A stretch of 64,000 nucleotides of DNA from VRUE01 sp963720805 (GCA_963720805.1 CAVRGT010000006.1:186001-250000); one strand, 5' to 3'. Positions 53,207-61,364 are shown, counted from the stretch's first letter. Made by a program: numbers and translations. Notes: generated by a model not told the origin, from the letters alone.

Positions 53207-54483
53207 CAGCCTCCACCCGGGAAGCCAGCGGGCGGCCCGCCGCTGCCGAAGCTCGGAAGCGAGCCGCCGCCGGGGAAGCCGCCGCTTTCGCCGCTCGGTG
53301 CGCCTGCGCCCCCGGCGGCGGTGGTGATTTCGGGCAGCACCACCGTCTCCCCCTCCTTGAGGCCGCCGAGGACCTGTGTCGTTTCGTCGCCTTTGAGCCC
53401 GGTGGTGACGCTGCGCTGCGCTTCCACGCCGTCTTCGAGCACGGTCACGCTGCCGCCGCCCGGTCCGGAGGTGATCGCTTCGCTGCTGACGCTGACCGCG
53501 CCCTGGACCTGTTCGACGACGACTTCGGCGCTCGCCGACATCCCCACCCGCACGCCCTTGGCACTCTGCGTGACCGTGATCGTCGCCGGGTATTCGACGA
53601 CGCCGCTGCTCGAGCCTTCGCTCGGCAGGACGTCGACCTTCGTCACCCGGCCGGCGAGTTCGGTCCCTTCCATCGAGCTGACCGAGACGGTCGCCGGCTG
53701 GCCGACCTTGACCTTGCCGATGTCGGACTCGCTGAAGGAGACCTCCATCTTCAGCCGGCCGAGCTGGCTGAGCACGATGGACACCGAGGAGGAGCGGCTG
53801 GAGCTTTTCGACGAGCGGGGAGCAGGCCGCCCCCTGGATTGTGAGTGGGCGAGCCTTCGCCGCTGAGTTTCGACGAGCCCGAGACGGAGGCGATCGTGCC
53901 CGAGATCGGGGCTCGCAGCGCGGTTTCGCGCACTTCCTGGCGGGCACTCTTGACGCTGAGCTGCGCCTGGCGCAGCTTCGCTTCGGCGGTGGCGACGCTG
54001 ACGGTCGCGCCTGCCGGCGAGCTGGATTCCGCTCGCTCGGTGCCGCTTCGCGGCTGCTCGGTTTTCCTGCGCGCCCATTTCGGCTTCCGTGCTCGCCGCT
54101 TCTTCTTCGCTTTCTTCCGCCGCTTCGAGGGTTTCTTCGGCTTCGGCGATCTGCGCTTCGGCGGAGGCAAGCGAAGCGCGCGCGGAGCTGGAGTCGATCC
54201 GCGCCAGGACATCGCCCTTGCTCACCTTCTGGCCCGCTTCGACGTCGATCTCGGTAACTTCGCCCGAGCTGCCGAAGTTGAGTTCGACCTGCTTGGCGGC
54301 TTCGAGGCTGCCGTTGCCCGAGACGGTCGATTGCACGACGCCGCGCTCGGCGGTCGCGGTGCGCTGCGTCGCCGCCGAGCCGGCCGAGGAGGAGCCGATC
54401 GAGGTGATCGCCAGGGCGATCACGATCAGGCAGCGGATCCCCAGTACCCAGTTGTGCCAGCCGCGTCGTCGCATCGACGGCAT
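53206..54483 (-). CDS. Membrane-fusion adaptor (HlyD/MacA family), two compensating frameshifts
   Basis: A 425-residue adaptor. N-terminal membrane helix (IRCLIVIALAITSIGSSSAG), biotinyl-lipoyl-like start (RGVVQSTVSGNGSLEAAKQV, VEAGQKVSKGDVLARID), a coiled coil (ASAEAQIAEAEETLEAAEES), and barrel domains (TVSVSSMEGTELAGRVTKVD; VRVGMSASAEVVVEQ; GLKGDETTQVLGGLKEGETV). Between about 54065 and 53825 the sense runs in another frame (VSVATAEAKLRQAQLSVKSA, TALRAPISGTIASVSGS), with the first shift after MGAQEN and the second before SKSSSRSS; both ends share a frame. Ends in Gly/Pro-rich sequence. It should link the permease to the outer surface. Confidence 0.8.
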   Translation of the reverse strand: MPSMRRRGWHNWVLGIRCLIVIALAITSIGSSSAGSAATQRTATAERGVVQSTVSGNGSLEAAKQVELNFGSSGEVTEIDVEAGQKVSKGDVLARIDSSSARASLASAEAQIAEAEETLEAAEESEEEAASTEAEMGAQENRAAAKRHRASGIQLAGRRDRQRRHRRSEAAPGAAQRQECPPGSARNRAASPDLGHDRLRLGLVETQRRRLAHSQSRGRPAPRSSKSSSRSSSVSIVLSQLGRLKMEVSFSESDIGKVKVGQPATVSVSSMEGTELAGRVTKVDVLPSEGSSSGVVEYPATITVTQSAKGVRVGMSASAEVVVEQVQGAVSVSSEAITSGPGGGSVTVLEDGVEAQRSVTTGLKGDETTQVLGGLKEGETVVLPEITTAAGGAGAPSGESGGFPGGGSLPSFGSGGPPAGFPGGG

Positions 54484-54538
54484 CTAAGGGGGGCTTCCTT
54501 AGCGCCACCGCAGAGGCGGTGAAGAAGTGCGTAAGAAA

Positions 54539-55924
54539 TCAGTCGCCAGGCGTGGGCGCGGCCGGCTCGGCTGGGAAGCGGAGCGTCAGCACCGCCCCTC
54601 CGCCCGGCGCGCTCGCGGCCTCAACCTCGGCGCCGTGAGCCTCCGCCGTCTGGCGCACGATCGCCAGCCCCAGCCCCGAGCCCGGACGGCTGCGCGCGTC
54701 GGCGGCGCGGTAGAAGCGATCGAAGACGAAGGGGAGGTCCTCCTCGCGGAAGCCCGGGCCGTGGTCACGGACGCTGAGGGCGCCGTCGGCGAGTCGCACC
54801 TCGACGGTGCCGCCCTCCGGGCTCCACTTCGCCGCGTTGTCGAGCAGGTTGTGGACGGCGCGGGCGATCCGCTCGGGCACTCCCCGCACCGTGCAGGGCG
54901 AGAGGCTCGCCTCGAAGCTGAGCCCCGGCGCGTGGCGCCGCGCCCGCTCGATCTCGGCGGCGACGATCGCTTCGAGACCGACGTCGTCCAGCAGCTGCTC
55001 GGGCTCGCCGCGCCGCGCCAACTCGACCACGTCGTCGACGAGGCGGGTGACGTCGTCGATCTGCTCGACCAGGTCCCGCTCCAGCTCGGCGCGGTCGCGG
55101 TCGGAGAGCCTGTCCTCGCCGCGCAACAGCAGCTCCAGGTTGGCCTTGAGGCTGGCCAGCGGCGTGCGCAGCTCGTGCGAGGCGTCGGAGACCATCTGGC
55201 GCTGCGCGTCGGAGGAGCGCTGCAGGGCGTCGAGGGTGGCGTTGTAGGAGCGGGCGAGGCGTCCGAGCTCGTCGTCCTTGCCGTCGTCTGGCAGGCGACG
55301 GGAGAGGTCGGCGCCGCCCGCGATCGACTCCGTCTCGTCGGTGAAGCGGGTGACGGGCGCGAGCGAGGCGCGTGAGACGAGCGCCCCGAGCACCGCCGCG
55401 AGACCGATCCCGCCCGCCGCGACGATCGCAAGGATCAGCAGCAGCTCGCGCAGGACGCTGTCGACTTCATCGAGCGGCCGGGCAACCTGCACGGCGCCGC
55501 CGCCGTCAAGAGGCTCGGTGAGCACGCGCAGGTGGTCCCCGGCGACCGTCTGGTCTTGCAGCAGCGCCCCTCCTTCGCCCCGCGCCACTTCCCTCGCCTC
55601 CGCGGTCAGCGGCACCCTGATCGTGTCCTGGGAGGGCAGCTTCCGCACCGCACCCGTCGGGCCGATGATCTGGACGAGCCCGGTGGCGCCGCCGAAGCGC
55701 GCCTGGGGAGGTTTCGGCAGGCGCAGGTTTTTGGGCGGACTCGGCGGCGGGCCCTCGCCGGACTGAGAAAAGAGCTGGATCGCGTCGGCCCGTTCGTGCA
55801 GGGCGGAGTCCACCTCCCCCCGCAGCTGCGAGCGCACGGCGAGGTAGGCGGCGAAGGAGGCGGCGAGGACGGCAATCGCGACAGCGACAGCCGCGGCTAC
55901 GGCGAGGCGCCGGCGAATGGTCAT
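54539..55924 (-). CDS. OmpR-type sensor histidine kinase
   Basis: A 461-residue membrane kinase. Two membrane helices (VAVAIAVLAASFAAYLAVRS; LLILAIVAAGGIGLAAVLGA) enclose an extracytoplasmic sensor of about 130 residues; a HAMP linker follows, then the phosphoacceptor in MVSDASHELRTPLASLKANL, N-box RAVHNLLDNAAKWSPEGG, and G-boxes VRDHGPGFREEDLPF and GSGLGLAIVRQTAEAHGAEV. It overlaps the response regulator stop (ATGA), so the pair is co-transcribed. Adjacent to the efflux genes, a likely regulon. Confidence 0.92.
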   Translation of the reverse strand: MTIRRRLAVAAAVAVAIAVLAASFAAYLAVRSQLRGEVDSALHERADAIQLFSQSGEGPPPSPPKNLRLPKPPQARFGGATGLVQIIGPTGAVRKLPSQDTIRVPLTAEAREVARGEGGALLQDQTVAGDHLRVLTEPLDGGGAVQVARPLDEVDSVLRELLLILAIVAAGGIGLAAVLGALVSRASLAPVTRFTDETESIAGGADLSRRLPDDGKDDELGRLARSYNATLDALQRSSDAQRQMVSDASHELRTPLASLKANLELLLRGEDRLSDRDRAELERDLVEQIDDVTRLVDDVVELARRGEPEQLLDDVGLEAIVAAEIERARRHAPGLSFEASLSPCTVRGVPERIARAVHNLLDNAAKWSPEGGTVEVRLADGALSVRDHGPGFREEDLPFVFDRFYRAADARSRPGSGLGLAIVRQTAEAHGAEVEAASAPGGGAVLTLRFPAEPAAPTPGD

Positions 55925-56604
55925 GAGCGCGGGCGGCGCAGCACGTAGCCGACGCCGCGAACGGTCTGGATCAGTCGCGGCTCGCCGCCTTCCTCCAGCT
56001 TGCGCCGCAGGTAGCCGACGTAGACGCCGAGGGAGTTGGAGTCGGGGCCGAAGTCATAGCCCCAGACCTGCTCGTTGATCGTCGTCCGCGAGAGCACCTT
56101 GCCCTGGTGGCGCATCAGCAGGTGCAGTAGCGAGAACTCGGTGCGGGTCAGCTCCAGCTCGCGGTCGCCGACGCGGACCTCGTAGCGCACCGGGTCGAGG
56201 ACGAGCCCTTCGTAGCGCAGCATCTCCTCATCCTCATCACTGGAAGAGCTGCGACGGAGGAGCGCTCGCAGGCGCGCCAGCAGCTCCTCCAGGGCGAAGG
56301 GCTTGACGAGGTAGTCGTCGGCGCCGGCCTCAAGTCCCCGCACCCGGTCGGCGACCGTCTCACGCGCGGTCAGCATCAGGATCGGTATCCGCTCTCCTGC
56401 CACCCGCAGCCGTTCGCAAACCTCGAGTCCGCTCAGGCCCGGCATCAGAACATCGAGGATCATCGCGTCCCAACTGCGGTCACGCAGCAGCTCAATCGCC
56501 TCCTCGCCGCTGGCCGCCTCGGTGACGCCGTAGCCCTCGAGCGCCAGCGCTCGCCGCAGTGCCGCACGCAGCGGGTACTCGTCGTCGACCACGATCACAT
56601 CCAT
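55921..56604 (-). CDS. OmpR-family response regulator
   Basis: A 227-residue two-domain regulator. Receiver: MDVIVVDDEYPLRAALRRAL, phosphoacceptor in AMILDVLMPGLSG, LMLTARET, YLVKPFALEELL. Winged-helix output: RVGDRELELTRTEFSLLHLL, KVLSRTTINEQVWGYDF, SNSLGVYVGYLRRKLEEGGE, PRLIQTVRGVGYVL. Start ATG at 56604. It pairs with the kinase next to it and may control the exporter genes at 50-54 kb. Confidence 0.92.
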   Translation of the reverse strand: MDVIVVDDEYPLRAALRRALALEGYGVTEAASGEEAIELLRDRSWDAMILDVLMPGLSGLEVCERLRVAGERIPILMLTARETVADRVRGLEAGADDYLVKPFALEELLARLRALLRRSSSSDEDEEMLRYEGLVLDPVRYEVRVGDRELELTRTEFSLLHLLMRHQGKVLSRTTINEQVWGYDFGPDSNSLGVYVGYLRRKLEEGGEPRLIQTVRGVGYVLRRPRS

Positions 56605-56788
56605 CACACACTGAGGATGGCGGGCGAAATGAAGAGCAACATAAGAGTGTGCAGCGGGCAGCGGGTCGCGTCTTCTGGAGCCGCGCGAGCACTGCCGATC
56701 CCGCACCGTGCCTGTCACCTGTTGCCGTGAGCGTTGCCGCCAAGCAAAAAAAATGGCCTCTCACGGACGAGATCGGCTTGCCAGAGCC

Positions 56789-56855
56789 ATACCCCCAGCG
56801 GCACACAAAGGCGAACCACGCTGCGCAGATTCGCACCGATCCGATTTCGCTGCAC
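56789..56855. repeat. 64-bp dispersed repeat, copy C
   Basis: ATACCCCCAGCGGCACACAA, then GGCGAACCACGCTGCGCAGA and CGATCCGATTTCGCTGCACG. The most diverged copy, with conserved TACCCCCAGCGG, ACACAAA, CGAACCACGC and ATTTCGCTG. It sits 20 bp before the operator of the Phd/PIN pair. Region 56605-56902 otherwise holds no gene. Confidence 0.65.
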
Positions 56856-56874
56856 GCCGGGAAAGAGGTCAAGA

Positions 56875-56890
56875 ATCAGATTTATCTGAT
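56875..56890. promoter_or_regulatory. Palindrome before the Phd/PIN operon (likely operator)
   Basis: ATCAGA at 56875-56880, TTTA, TCTGAT at 56885-56890: a perfect 6+6 palindrome twelve bases before the antitoxin ATG. A second half-like ATCAG follows at 56895. Phd-type antitoxins repress their own operon by binding such palindromes. It overlaps the -10 region (TATCTGAT). Confidence 0.6.
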
Positions 56891-56902
56891 ACCATCAGTA
56901 CC

Positions 56903-57163
56903 ATGATCAGCCTGACCGCAACGGAAGTCGCCAGAAGGTTCTCGCAGGTGATCAGCAGGGTCGGCGCCGGCGAAGAGGTTGAGGTCGTTCGCAACGGCGT
57001 CCCCGTCGCCCAGATGCGGCCGGCCCGAGGCCCCCAGGTCGTCTCCGCGGCACGCTGGCGCGAGCTGATGGACAGCGCACCAGCCGTCGACGAGAACTTC
57101 GAGCACGACATCGAAGCGAGTCGTGAGACCATCGGCCCGCCGGACCCGGCTTGGCCGTCCTGA
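56903..57163 (+). CDS. Phd/YefM-family antitoxin
   Basis: An 86-residue antitoxin: ISLTATEVARRFSQVISRVG, AGEEVEVVRNGVPVAQMRPA, then a negatively charged tail (SAPAVDENFEHDIEASRETI). The N-terminal part is the Phd dimerisation/DNA-binding fold, the tail should wrap the toxin. It overlaps the PIN toxin start by 13 bp. The upstream palindrome is its probable operator. Confidence 0.9.
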   Translation: MISLTATEVARRFSQVISRVGAGEEVEVVRNGVPVAQMRPARGPQVVSAARWRELMDSAPAVDENFEHDIEASRETIGPPDPAWPS

Positions 57164-57543
57164 TTGACACCTCGGTCCTGGTCAACGCGGAGCGACGCGG
57201 CCTATCGCTTGAGCGTGCCCTCGGTGAGGAAGGTCGGGCAATCAGCGCGATCACGGCCAGCGAGCTTCTGCACGGCGTCCACCGTGCCAAGGGTGACGGC
57301 GTCCGAAGCCGACGACAGGCCTTCGTGGAGCACTTGATCTCCTCGATCGAGCCATTGCCCGTCACGACCACTGTCGCCAGGACTCACGCCGAGATATGGG
57401 CTGGACTGGAGCGACGCGGAGAAGTGATCGGCGCGCATGACATGTGGATCGCGGCGACCGCCCTGAGTCATGGCATGGCCGTCGCGACCGCGAACGCAAC
57501 CGAGTTCGAGCGAGTCCCCGGCCTCGCGGTCGTCGCGCTCTAA
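57151..57543 (+). CDS. PIN-domain toxin (VapC family)
   Basis: A 130-residue ribonuclease-type toxin. VLIDTSVLVNAERRGLSLER (first Asp), ISAITASELLHGVHRAKGDG (Glu), VIGAHDMWIAATALSHGMAV (later Asp), ATANATEFERVPGLAVVAL. These are the acidic residues of the PIN active site; VapC toxins cut tRNA or rRNA. Start TTG at 57151, inside the antitoxin gene, so the two are coupled. Confidence 0.92.
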   Translation: MAVLIDTSVLVNAERRGLSLERALGEEGRAISAITASELLHGVHRAKGDGVRSRRQAFVEHLISSIEPLPVTTTVARTHAEIWAGLERRGEVIGAHDMWIAATALSHGMAVATANATEFERVPGLAVVAL

Positions 57544-57600
57544 CAGACGATGGCCGCTCGGCAGACAATACACTTCAGACCGCGTAGGGTGGGTGTACGA

Positions 57601-57834
57601 GTGAGCAGCGTCGAGCCCCCACGCTTCCAGGTCGGTCAAGAGGTTCTGGTCGATCAGGGCCTACCCGGAGAGGTCGCGGCCGTCAAGCGGGGAACGGTTC
57701 CCGGCGTCTTGGGCCTGCCTCCGCTGGACACTTGGCTCTATACGGTCGAGCCCGAAGCCGGCGGCGAGCCGCAAACCAATGTCCCGGAGTACAACGTTGT
57801 CACCCGCGCGGACTTGGGCTGGCCTCTCCCCTGA
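57601..57834 (+). CDS. Small conserved protein of unknown function
   Basis: A 77-residue protein: PPRFQVGQEVLVDQGLPGEV, AAVKRGTVPGVLGLPPLDTW, LYTVEPEAGGEPQTNVPEYN, VVTRADLGWPLP. The sequence reads as a small beta-rich (KOW/SH3-like) fold. A C-terminal fragment of a second copy lies at 43991-44117, which shows the family is real. Start GTG at 57601 after GGGTGGG; an in-frame ATG at 57550 is possible. Confidence 0.55.
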   Translation: MSSVEPPRFQVGQEVLVDQGLPGEVAAVKRGTVPGVLGLPPLDTWLYTVEPEAGGEPQTNVPEYNVVTRADLGWPLP

Positions 57835-57882
57835 TCGGCCTCACGCGCAACAGTCCCTACTTCGACCACCGCAACGAGCAGT

Positions 57883-57952
57883 ACCGCTACGGGGATTCGA
57901 ACCCCGGTTTCCGGACTGAGAAAAGCCCTCTGTTTGCAGGGCTTTTAGCGGT
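57883..57952 (-). other. tRNA-3'-end-like sequence (possible attachment site remnant)
   Basis: On the minus strand CGGGG-TTCGAAT-CCCCG (57906-57890) is a perfect tRNA T-arm, followed by TAGCGGT (57889-57883), which pairs with ACCGCTA seven-for-seven at 57952-57946. The spacing, about 71 nt, is tRNA-like. However, the part between has a terminator-like hairpin instead of a normal D-loop and anticodon arm, so it is not a functional tRNA. With the integrase next door, the likely meaning is a tRNA 3' end left by site-specific integration. Confidence 0.5.
57921..57946. terminator. Perfect hairpin with A/T flanks
   Basis: AAAAGCCCT at 57921-57929 pairs with AGGGCTTTT at 57938-57946 over an 8-nt loop. 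It is a textbook two-way intrinsic terminator and lies 87 bp after the small gene at 57601. It is also inside the tRNA-like region. Confidence 0.75.
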
Positions 57953-57969
57953 TCGGTGGCATATCTGGC

Positions 57970-58043
57970 TTGACAACCGCAAACAGCCGCAAAGCGAACG
58001 CTTCCGGCGAAATTCGCTATTTGCGGCTGTTTGCGGTTGTCAA
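57970..58043. repeat. 24-bp perfect inverted repeat next to the integrase gene
   Basis: TTGACAACCGCAAACAGCCG (and four more bases, AAAC-less: CAAA) at 57970-57993 is repeated inverted at 58020-58043 (TTTGCGGCTGTTTGCGGTTG...). The 26-nt middle has a second small stem, GCGAA/TTCGC. Each arm contains the sub-repeat CCGCAAA twice. Position between the tRNA-like end and the integrase gene suggests integrase-binding or attachment DNA. Confidence 0.75.
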
Positions 58044-58175
58044 AGAGCACGCTGTTGCTTTTTTGTTGCCGAGCGACGGCATGCTGTTACCCCAGGGGTG
58101 GCGCCCGATCCAGCTCGTCCGTGTAGGGGTCAAAGGACCAACGCCAGGGCAACGCCCTGCGCGAAAGGAGACACG

Positions 58176-59333
58176 ATGACCCAGCTAGCGAGGACCTCCT
58201 CCCCCGGCATCTACCGCGCCCACGGAAAGAGGTGCAACGGTACCAGCCGCTGCGACTGCCCCTACGTGATCATGTGGCGCCACCGCGGCCGCCAGCACAA
58301 GGAAACCTGCCGCACCTTCAACGAAGCGCGCGAGAAAAAGTCACTCCGCGACTCGGTCGACAGCAAACCGCTGGAGCGGACCCGCTTCGGCGACTACTTC
58401 CCGGATTGGATCGAGACCTACGCTGGCCGTACCCAGCGCGGATTCTCCGAGACCACGCGGCCTGAGTACCGGCGGACGATCGCGAACTTCGCGCTGCCGC
58501 GCTGGAAGACCCTGAAGCTCAGCGAGATAGAGCCCAAGGATGTCCGAGAGCTCTTGATGGCGATGCGAAACGAAGGCAAGAGCACGTCGATGATCAGGAA
58601 AACGAGGGCGTCGCTCTCTGCGCTCTTCGCCACCGCGCTCGAGGACGGATTGATCAGCTCAAATCCGATCCGCGGCGTCCGCATTCCGTCACCCTTGGTC
58701 GAGGAGATACCCACCGAGGAGCGGGCCAAGGCCATGACAAAGGCCGAGCTGGCGACCTTGCTCTCAGCGATCCCAGAGGACTGGCACCTCTTCTTCGAGT
58801 TCATGGTGCACACCGGGCTGCGGATCTCAGAGGCGGTCGGCCTTACCTGGAAGCACCTAGAGCTGGAGGACAATCCGCGGGTAAAGGTGCGCGAGCAGGT
58901 CTATCGAGGCGTACGCAAGACACTGAAGAGCGGTGCGGGTCGGCGAGACATACCGCTGGCGCCAAAGATCACGGCGAGGCTGATCGCGCATCGAGAGGCG
59001 AACTACTCCGGCCCGGAAGAGCCCGTCTTCACGTCGAAGGTGGGCACAGAGTTGATTCGAGGCAAAGTCGCCGAAAACGTGCTCAACCCCGCGCGCGACC
59101 TCGTAAAGATGAAATGGGTGAGCTTCCACGCGTTCCGCCATACCTGCGCCTCGCTGCTCTTCGCCGAGGGCAAGAACATCAAGCAAATCCAGACCTGGCT
59201 CGGCCACTCCGACCCGGCCTTCACCCTGCGCACCTACATCCATCTCCTCGACGACGGAGTCGGGGGAGCTGACTTCCTCGACGACGCAGTCGAAGTCGGC
59301 CGTGGACCGTGGAGCAAGGACCCGGAGGAATAG
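58176..59333 (+). CDS. int: Tyrosine site-specific integrase
   Basis: A 385-residue integrase. The N-terminus has a Cys/His-containing arm-binding segment (YRAHGKRCNGTSRCDCPYVI), then a core-binding domain (ELLMAMRNEGKSTSMIRKTR). The catalytic domain keeps Arg in TGLRISEAVGLTW, Lys/Arg region TLKSGAGRRDIPL, HxxR in HAFRHTCASLL, His in LGHSDPAFTLRTY with the active Tyr (RTYIH). Start ATG at 58176 after AAAGGAG; the upstream part of the frame covers the terminator and inverted repeat and is not coding. It probably integrated the island to its right. Confidence 0.92.
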   Translation: MTQLARTSSPGIYRAHGKRCNGTSRCDCPYVIMWRHRGRQHKETCRTFNEAREKKSLRDSVDSKPLERTRFGDYFPDWIETYAGRTQRGFSETTRPEYRRTIANFALPRWKTLKLSEIEPKDVRELLMAMRNEGKSTSMIRKTRASLSALFATALEDGLISSNPIRGVRIPSPLVEEIPTEERAKAMTKAELATLLSAIPEDWHLFFEFMVHTGLRISEAVGLTWKHLELEDNPRVKVREQVYRGVRKTLKSGAGRRDIPLAPKITARLIAHREANYSGPEEPVFTSKVGTELIRGKVAENVLNPARDLVKMKWVSFHAFRHTCASLLFAEGKNIKQIQTWLGHSDPAFTLRTYIHLLDDGVGGADFLDDAVEVGRGPWSKDPEE

Positions 59334-59350
59334 GACAAAGGCGACGAGAG

Positions 59351-59467
59351 CTACCCGGCGTTGAGAGCGTCTGGTAGCTCTCCCTCGCGACAGTCCTCAT
59401 CGAACACGGCTCCGCCGAAGACGGAATCAGCAGCATCCACATACCCAGGGCACTGCAGTTCTCGCAC
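59351..59467 (-). CDS. Possible short protein with a frame break
   Basis: A 38-residue frame MRELQCPGYVDAADSVFGGA, VFDEDCREGELPDALNAG. In the neighbouring frame upstream (about 59560-59470) HEARAVLRDGEEAVVRCENC also looks coding and joins with a shift near 59465; together they could be a small Cys-rich (zinc ribbon) protein. Convergent with the integrase. Low confidence. The rest of 59334-59699 shows nothing else. Confidence 0.3.
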   Translation of the reverse strand: MRELQCPGYVDAADSVFGGAVFDEDCREGELPDALNAG

Positions 59468-59699
59468 CTGACCACCGCTTCCTCGCCGTCACGCAATACG
59501 GCGCGCGCCTCGTGCCCACGGGATCTGGCTTCACCGGCGCGCCGGGCCGCGAGCATGAAGAAGTGCTCCCTCTGACATCTGCGCACTCGACAGCGGCCCA
59601 GACCTGCCGTCCGCCTATCGCGCCGGGGAGGTCGGCGGGTTCGATGCCGCCTAGCCGTCTATGCGGTGCACGCCTCCGCAAGACTGCGCGATTCCGCCC

Positions 59700-61364
59700 C
59701 TACGCAATCCGCAGAAACGAGCCCGACTCAAGCCGCGAGATACGCTGCGCCTCGCCCTCGCCGGTGTCGGCTAGGAACTCCAGGACTTCACGGTCTTTGA
59801 ACCAGTTCTTCTGCTCGCCGTGGAGGCGTTCCAGCTCCAGTGCGGGAACCTCGGCGACGACCTCGTTGGCCTTTGCCTCGATCGCGGCCAAGAGCAGTGG
59901 CTCGTCGTCGATCGTTTTCGCCAATTCAGGCCAGCGCAGACGGAGGGCGACCCAGCGGCCGAGGGCGATGAGCTCGTCGCGGGAAAAATCTAGACGACAG
60001 GCCGGGTCCTCGTTAGCGACGTAGAGCTGCAAGCGGAAGGCGTTGTCGAAACGCTTGATCTGCCTTGGGTTGTGGCCCAAATATGGGAGCAACGCGAACT
60101 CTGCTTCGACCACCTCCGGTGAATCCTGGATCCACGAGGCTCGCACTCGTCGCTCGCCCAGCCTCTTTATTTGGGGGCTCGCGTCCACCCTCGATGAGGC
60201 CTCAGCGACCTCGGCAAGTCCCTCAGGCGCCTGGCGACGAATCTCGGCCTCGACCCGCCCGACCGCCTCGCCATCGATCGGCATAGCGCCGACGACGGGC
60301 GCGCCGGCCGTAATCCAGGTAAGAAGACGTCTGACCGCGTCATCGTCCGGCCGTGGAACGGTGACCGAGATCTGCACCAGCTTGGCGAGAAAATGCATTC
60401 CGAACCCGCGTCCCATCGACGGCGAAGCCTCGAGCAGGCCCTGCACGGTCGGCCCGTAGGCGACCTCGATGTTGGTGGCGACGATCTCTCGGTCCAGACC
60501 AAGAACGAAAACGCACCCGTGACGACCGTCGGAGTTGAAGATTTGGTTCATCGCCTCAACGACCTCCACCACATGCGGGCTGGTGCAGCGGTCGAGGTCG
60601 TCGACGAAAACCGCAAGCGCTTGCGGGTTGTCCTCAGTGTCCGGGGCGAGCACACGGGCGAGACTGCGAATGTCCTTGTCGGCCTCAGAGGTGAAACCGA
60701 GCTTATGGTCGTAATCAGGGGCGCTGGCGTAACGTTCGATCGCGCGCTTGAACGGCATGCTGGCGATGCCCCAGTAGTGGCCCGCCGCAACCGAAAACGC
60801 GGCAAGAGCAGAGAAAGCGCCGGCGGCGGGGGCAGAGCCGTTTGGGTCGAGACTCGTGACCGCTATGACGACGGCGACGGCGGCCGCGATTGGCGGCCAC
60901 ACGCCCTTCAACAAGAACCTGAGCAAGCCTAGCCGCTCGCGCTCGACCCGGATCCGAAACCAAATTCGCTGCGGAATCGGCATGTGTTTCTGCGGTTGCT
61001 CGTAGATCGCCTTCGCCAGGGCCGCCCAAAGCCGTTCGCTGTGCTCGTACTTCCAGGCCGGAAAATCGACGGTCCACCACTTGCGCTCACTCGGGTGGCG
61101 ATCACCCGGTTCGCGTAGAAGGTTGCGCAGCTGCAGCATCACGGAGGACTTGCCCGCGCCCCAGGCGGCGCCGATCGCCAGGGCCAGCGGCAGCGGCGTC
61201 CGCCGCGTGTTTAGCAGAGCCCTCAGGCCCTCGACCAGTGGGCTGAAGCCGAGGAGATCGACCTCCGAAGGTAGATCGGAAACCGCGGCCGCCTCGAGGA
61301 TGAAGCCATTCGAGTCGGTCTCGGACGAACTGTTCGGGGCCTCGACGCTAGCGGGTTCGGGCAT
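59700..61364 (-). CDS. KAP-family P-loop NTPase with membrane helices
   Basis: A 554-residue NTPase. Walker A GAAWGAGKSSVMLQLRNLL near residue 66, two inserted membrane segments (FLLKGVWPPIAAAVAVVIAV; FSALAAFSVAAGHYWGIAS), Walker B ALAVFVDDLDRCTSPHVVEV, and a C-terminal helical region (LLPYLGHNPRQIKRFDNAFR). This is the layout of KAP (Kidins220/ARMS and PifA) NTPases, in which the helices interrupt the ATPase domain. PifA excludes phage T7; other KAP proteins act in phage defence, so a defence role is inferred. It overlaps the next ATPase by 17 bp. Confidence 0.85.
   Translation of the reverse strand: MPEPASVEAPNSSSETDSNGFILEAAAVSDLPSEVDLLGFSPLVEGLRALLNTRRTPLPLALAIGAAWGAGKSSVMLQLRNLLREPGDRHPSERKWWTVDFPAWKYEHSERLWAALAKAIYEQPQKHMPIPQRIWFRIRVERERLGLLRFLLKGVWPPIAAAVAVVIAVTSLDPNGSAPAAGAFSALAAFSVAAGHYWGIASMPFKRAIERYASAPDYDHKLGFTSEADKDIRSLARVLAPDTEDNPQALAVFVDDLDRCTSPHVVEVVEAMNQIFNSDGRHGCVFVLGLDREIVATNIEVAYGPTVQGLLEASPSMGRGFGMHFLAKLVQISVTVPRPDDDAVRRLLTWITAGAPVVGAMPIDGEAVGRVEAEIRRQAPEGLAEVAEASSRVDASPQIKRLGERRVRASWIQDSPEVVEAEFALLPYLGHNPRQIKRFDNAFRLQLYVANEDPACRLDFSRDELIALGRWVALRLRWPELAKTIDDEPLLLAAIEAKANEVVAEVPALELERLHGEQKNWFKDREVLEFLADTGEGEAQRISRLESGSFLRIA

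Noticed and set aside
51713..53866. A 717-codon plus-strand frame across the ABC transporter genes
   Set aside because: Antisense to well-supported ABC genes; composition is a shadow.
56748..56758. A short A-tract as a regulatory signal
   Set aside because: Too short and without partner motifs; no reason to name it.
57883..57952. A complete functional tRNA gene
   Set aside because: D-loop lacks the GG pair and the anticodon arm is replaced by a terminator-like hairpin; only the T-arm and acceptor end are tRNA-like.
57841..58050. A 69-residue minus-strand frame over the inverted repeat
   Set aside because: It reads through structured non-coding DNA and its composition follows the repeat; no start signal.
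57732..58175. An integrase reading frame extended upstream with about 148 extra residues
   Set aside because: It covers the tRNA-like end, terminator and inverted repeat; the ATG at 58176 has a good ribosome site and the extra part has no domain.
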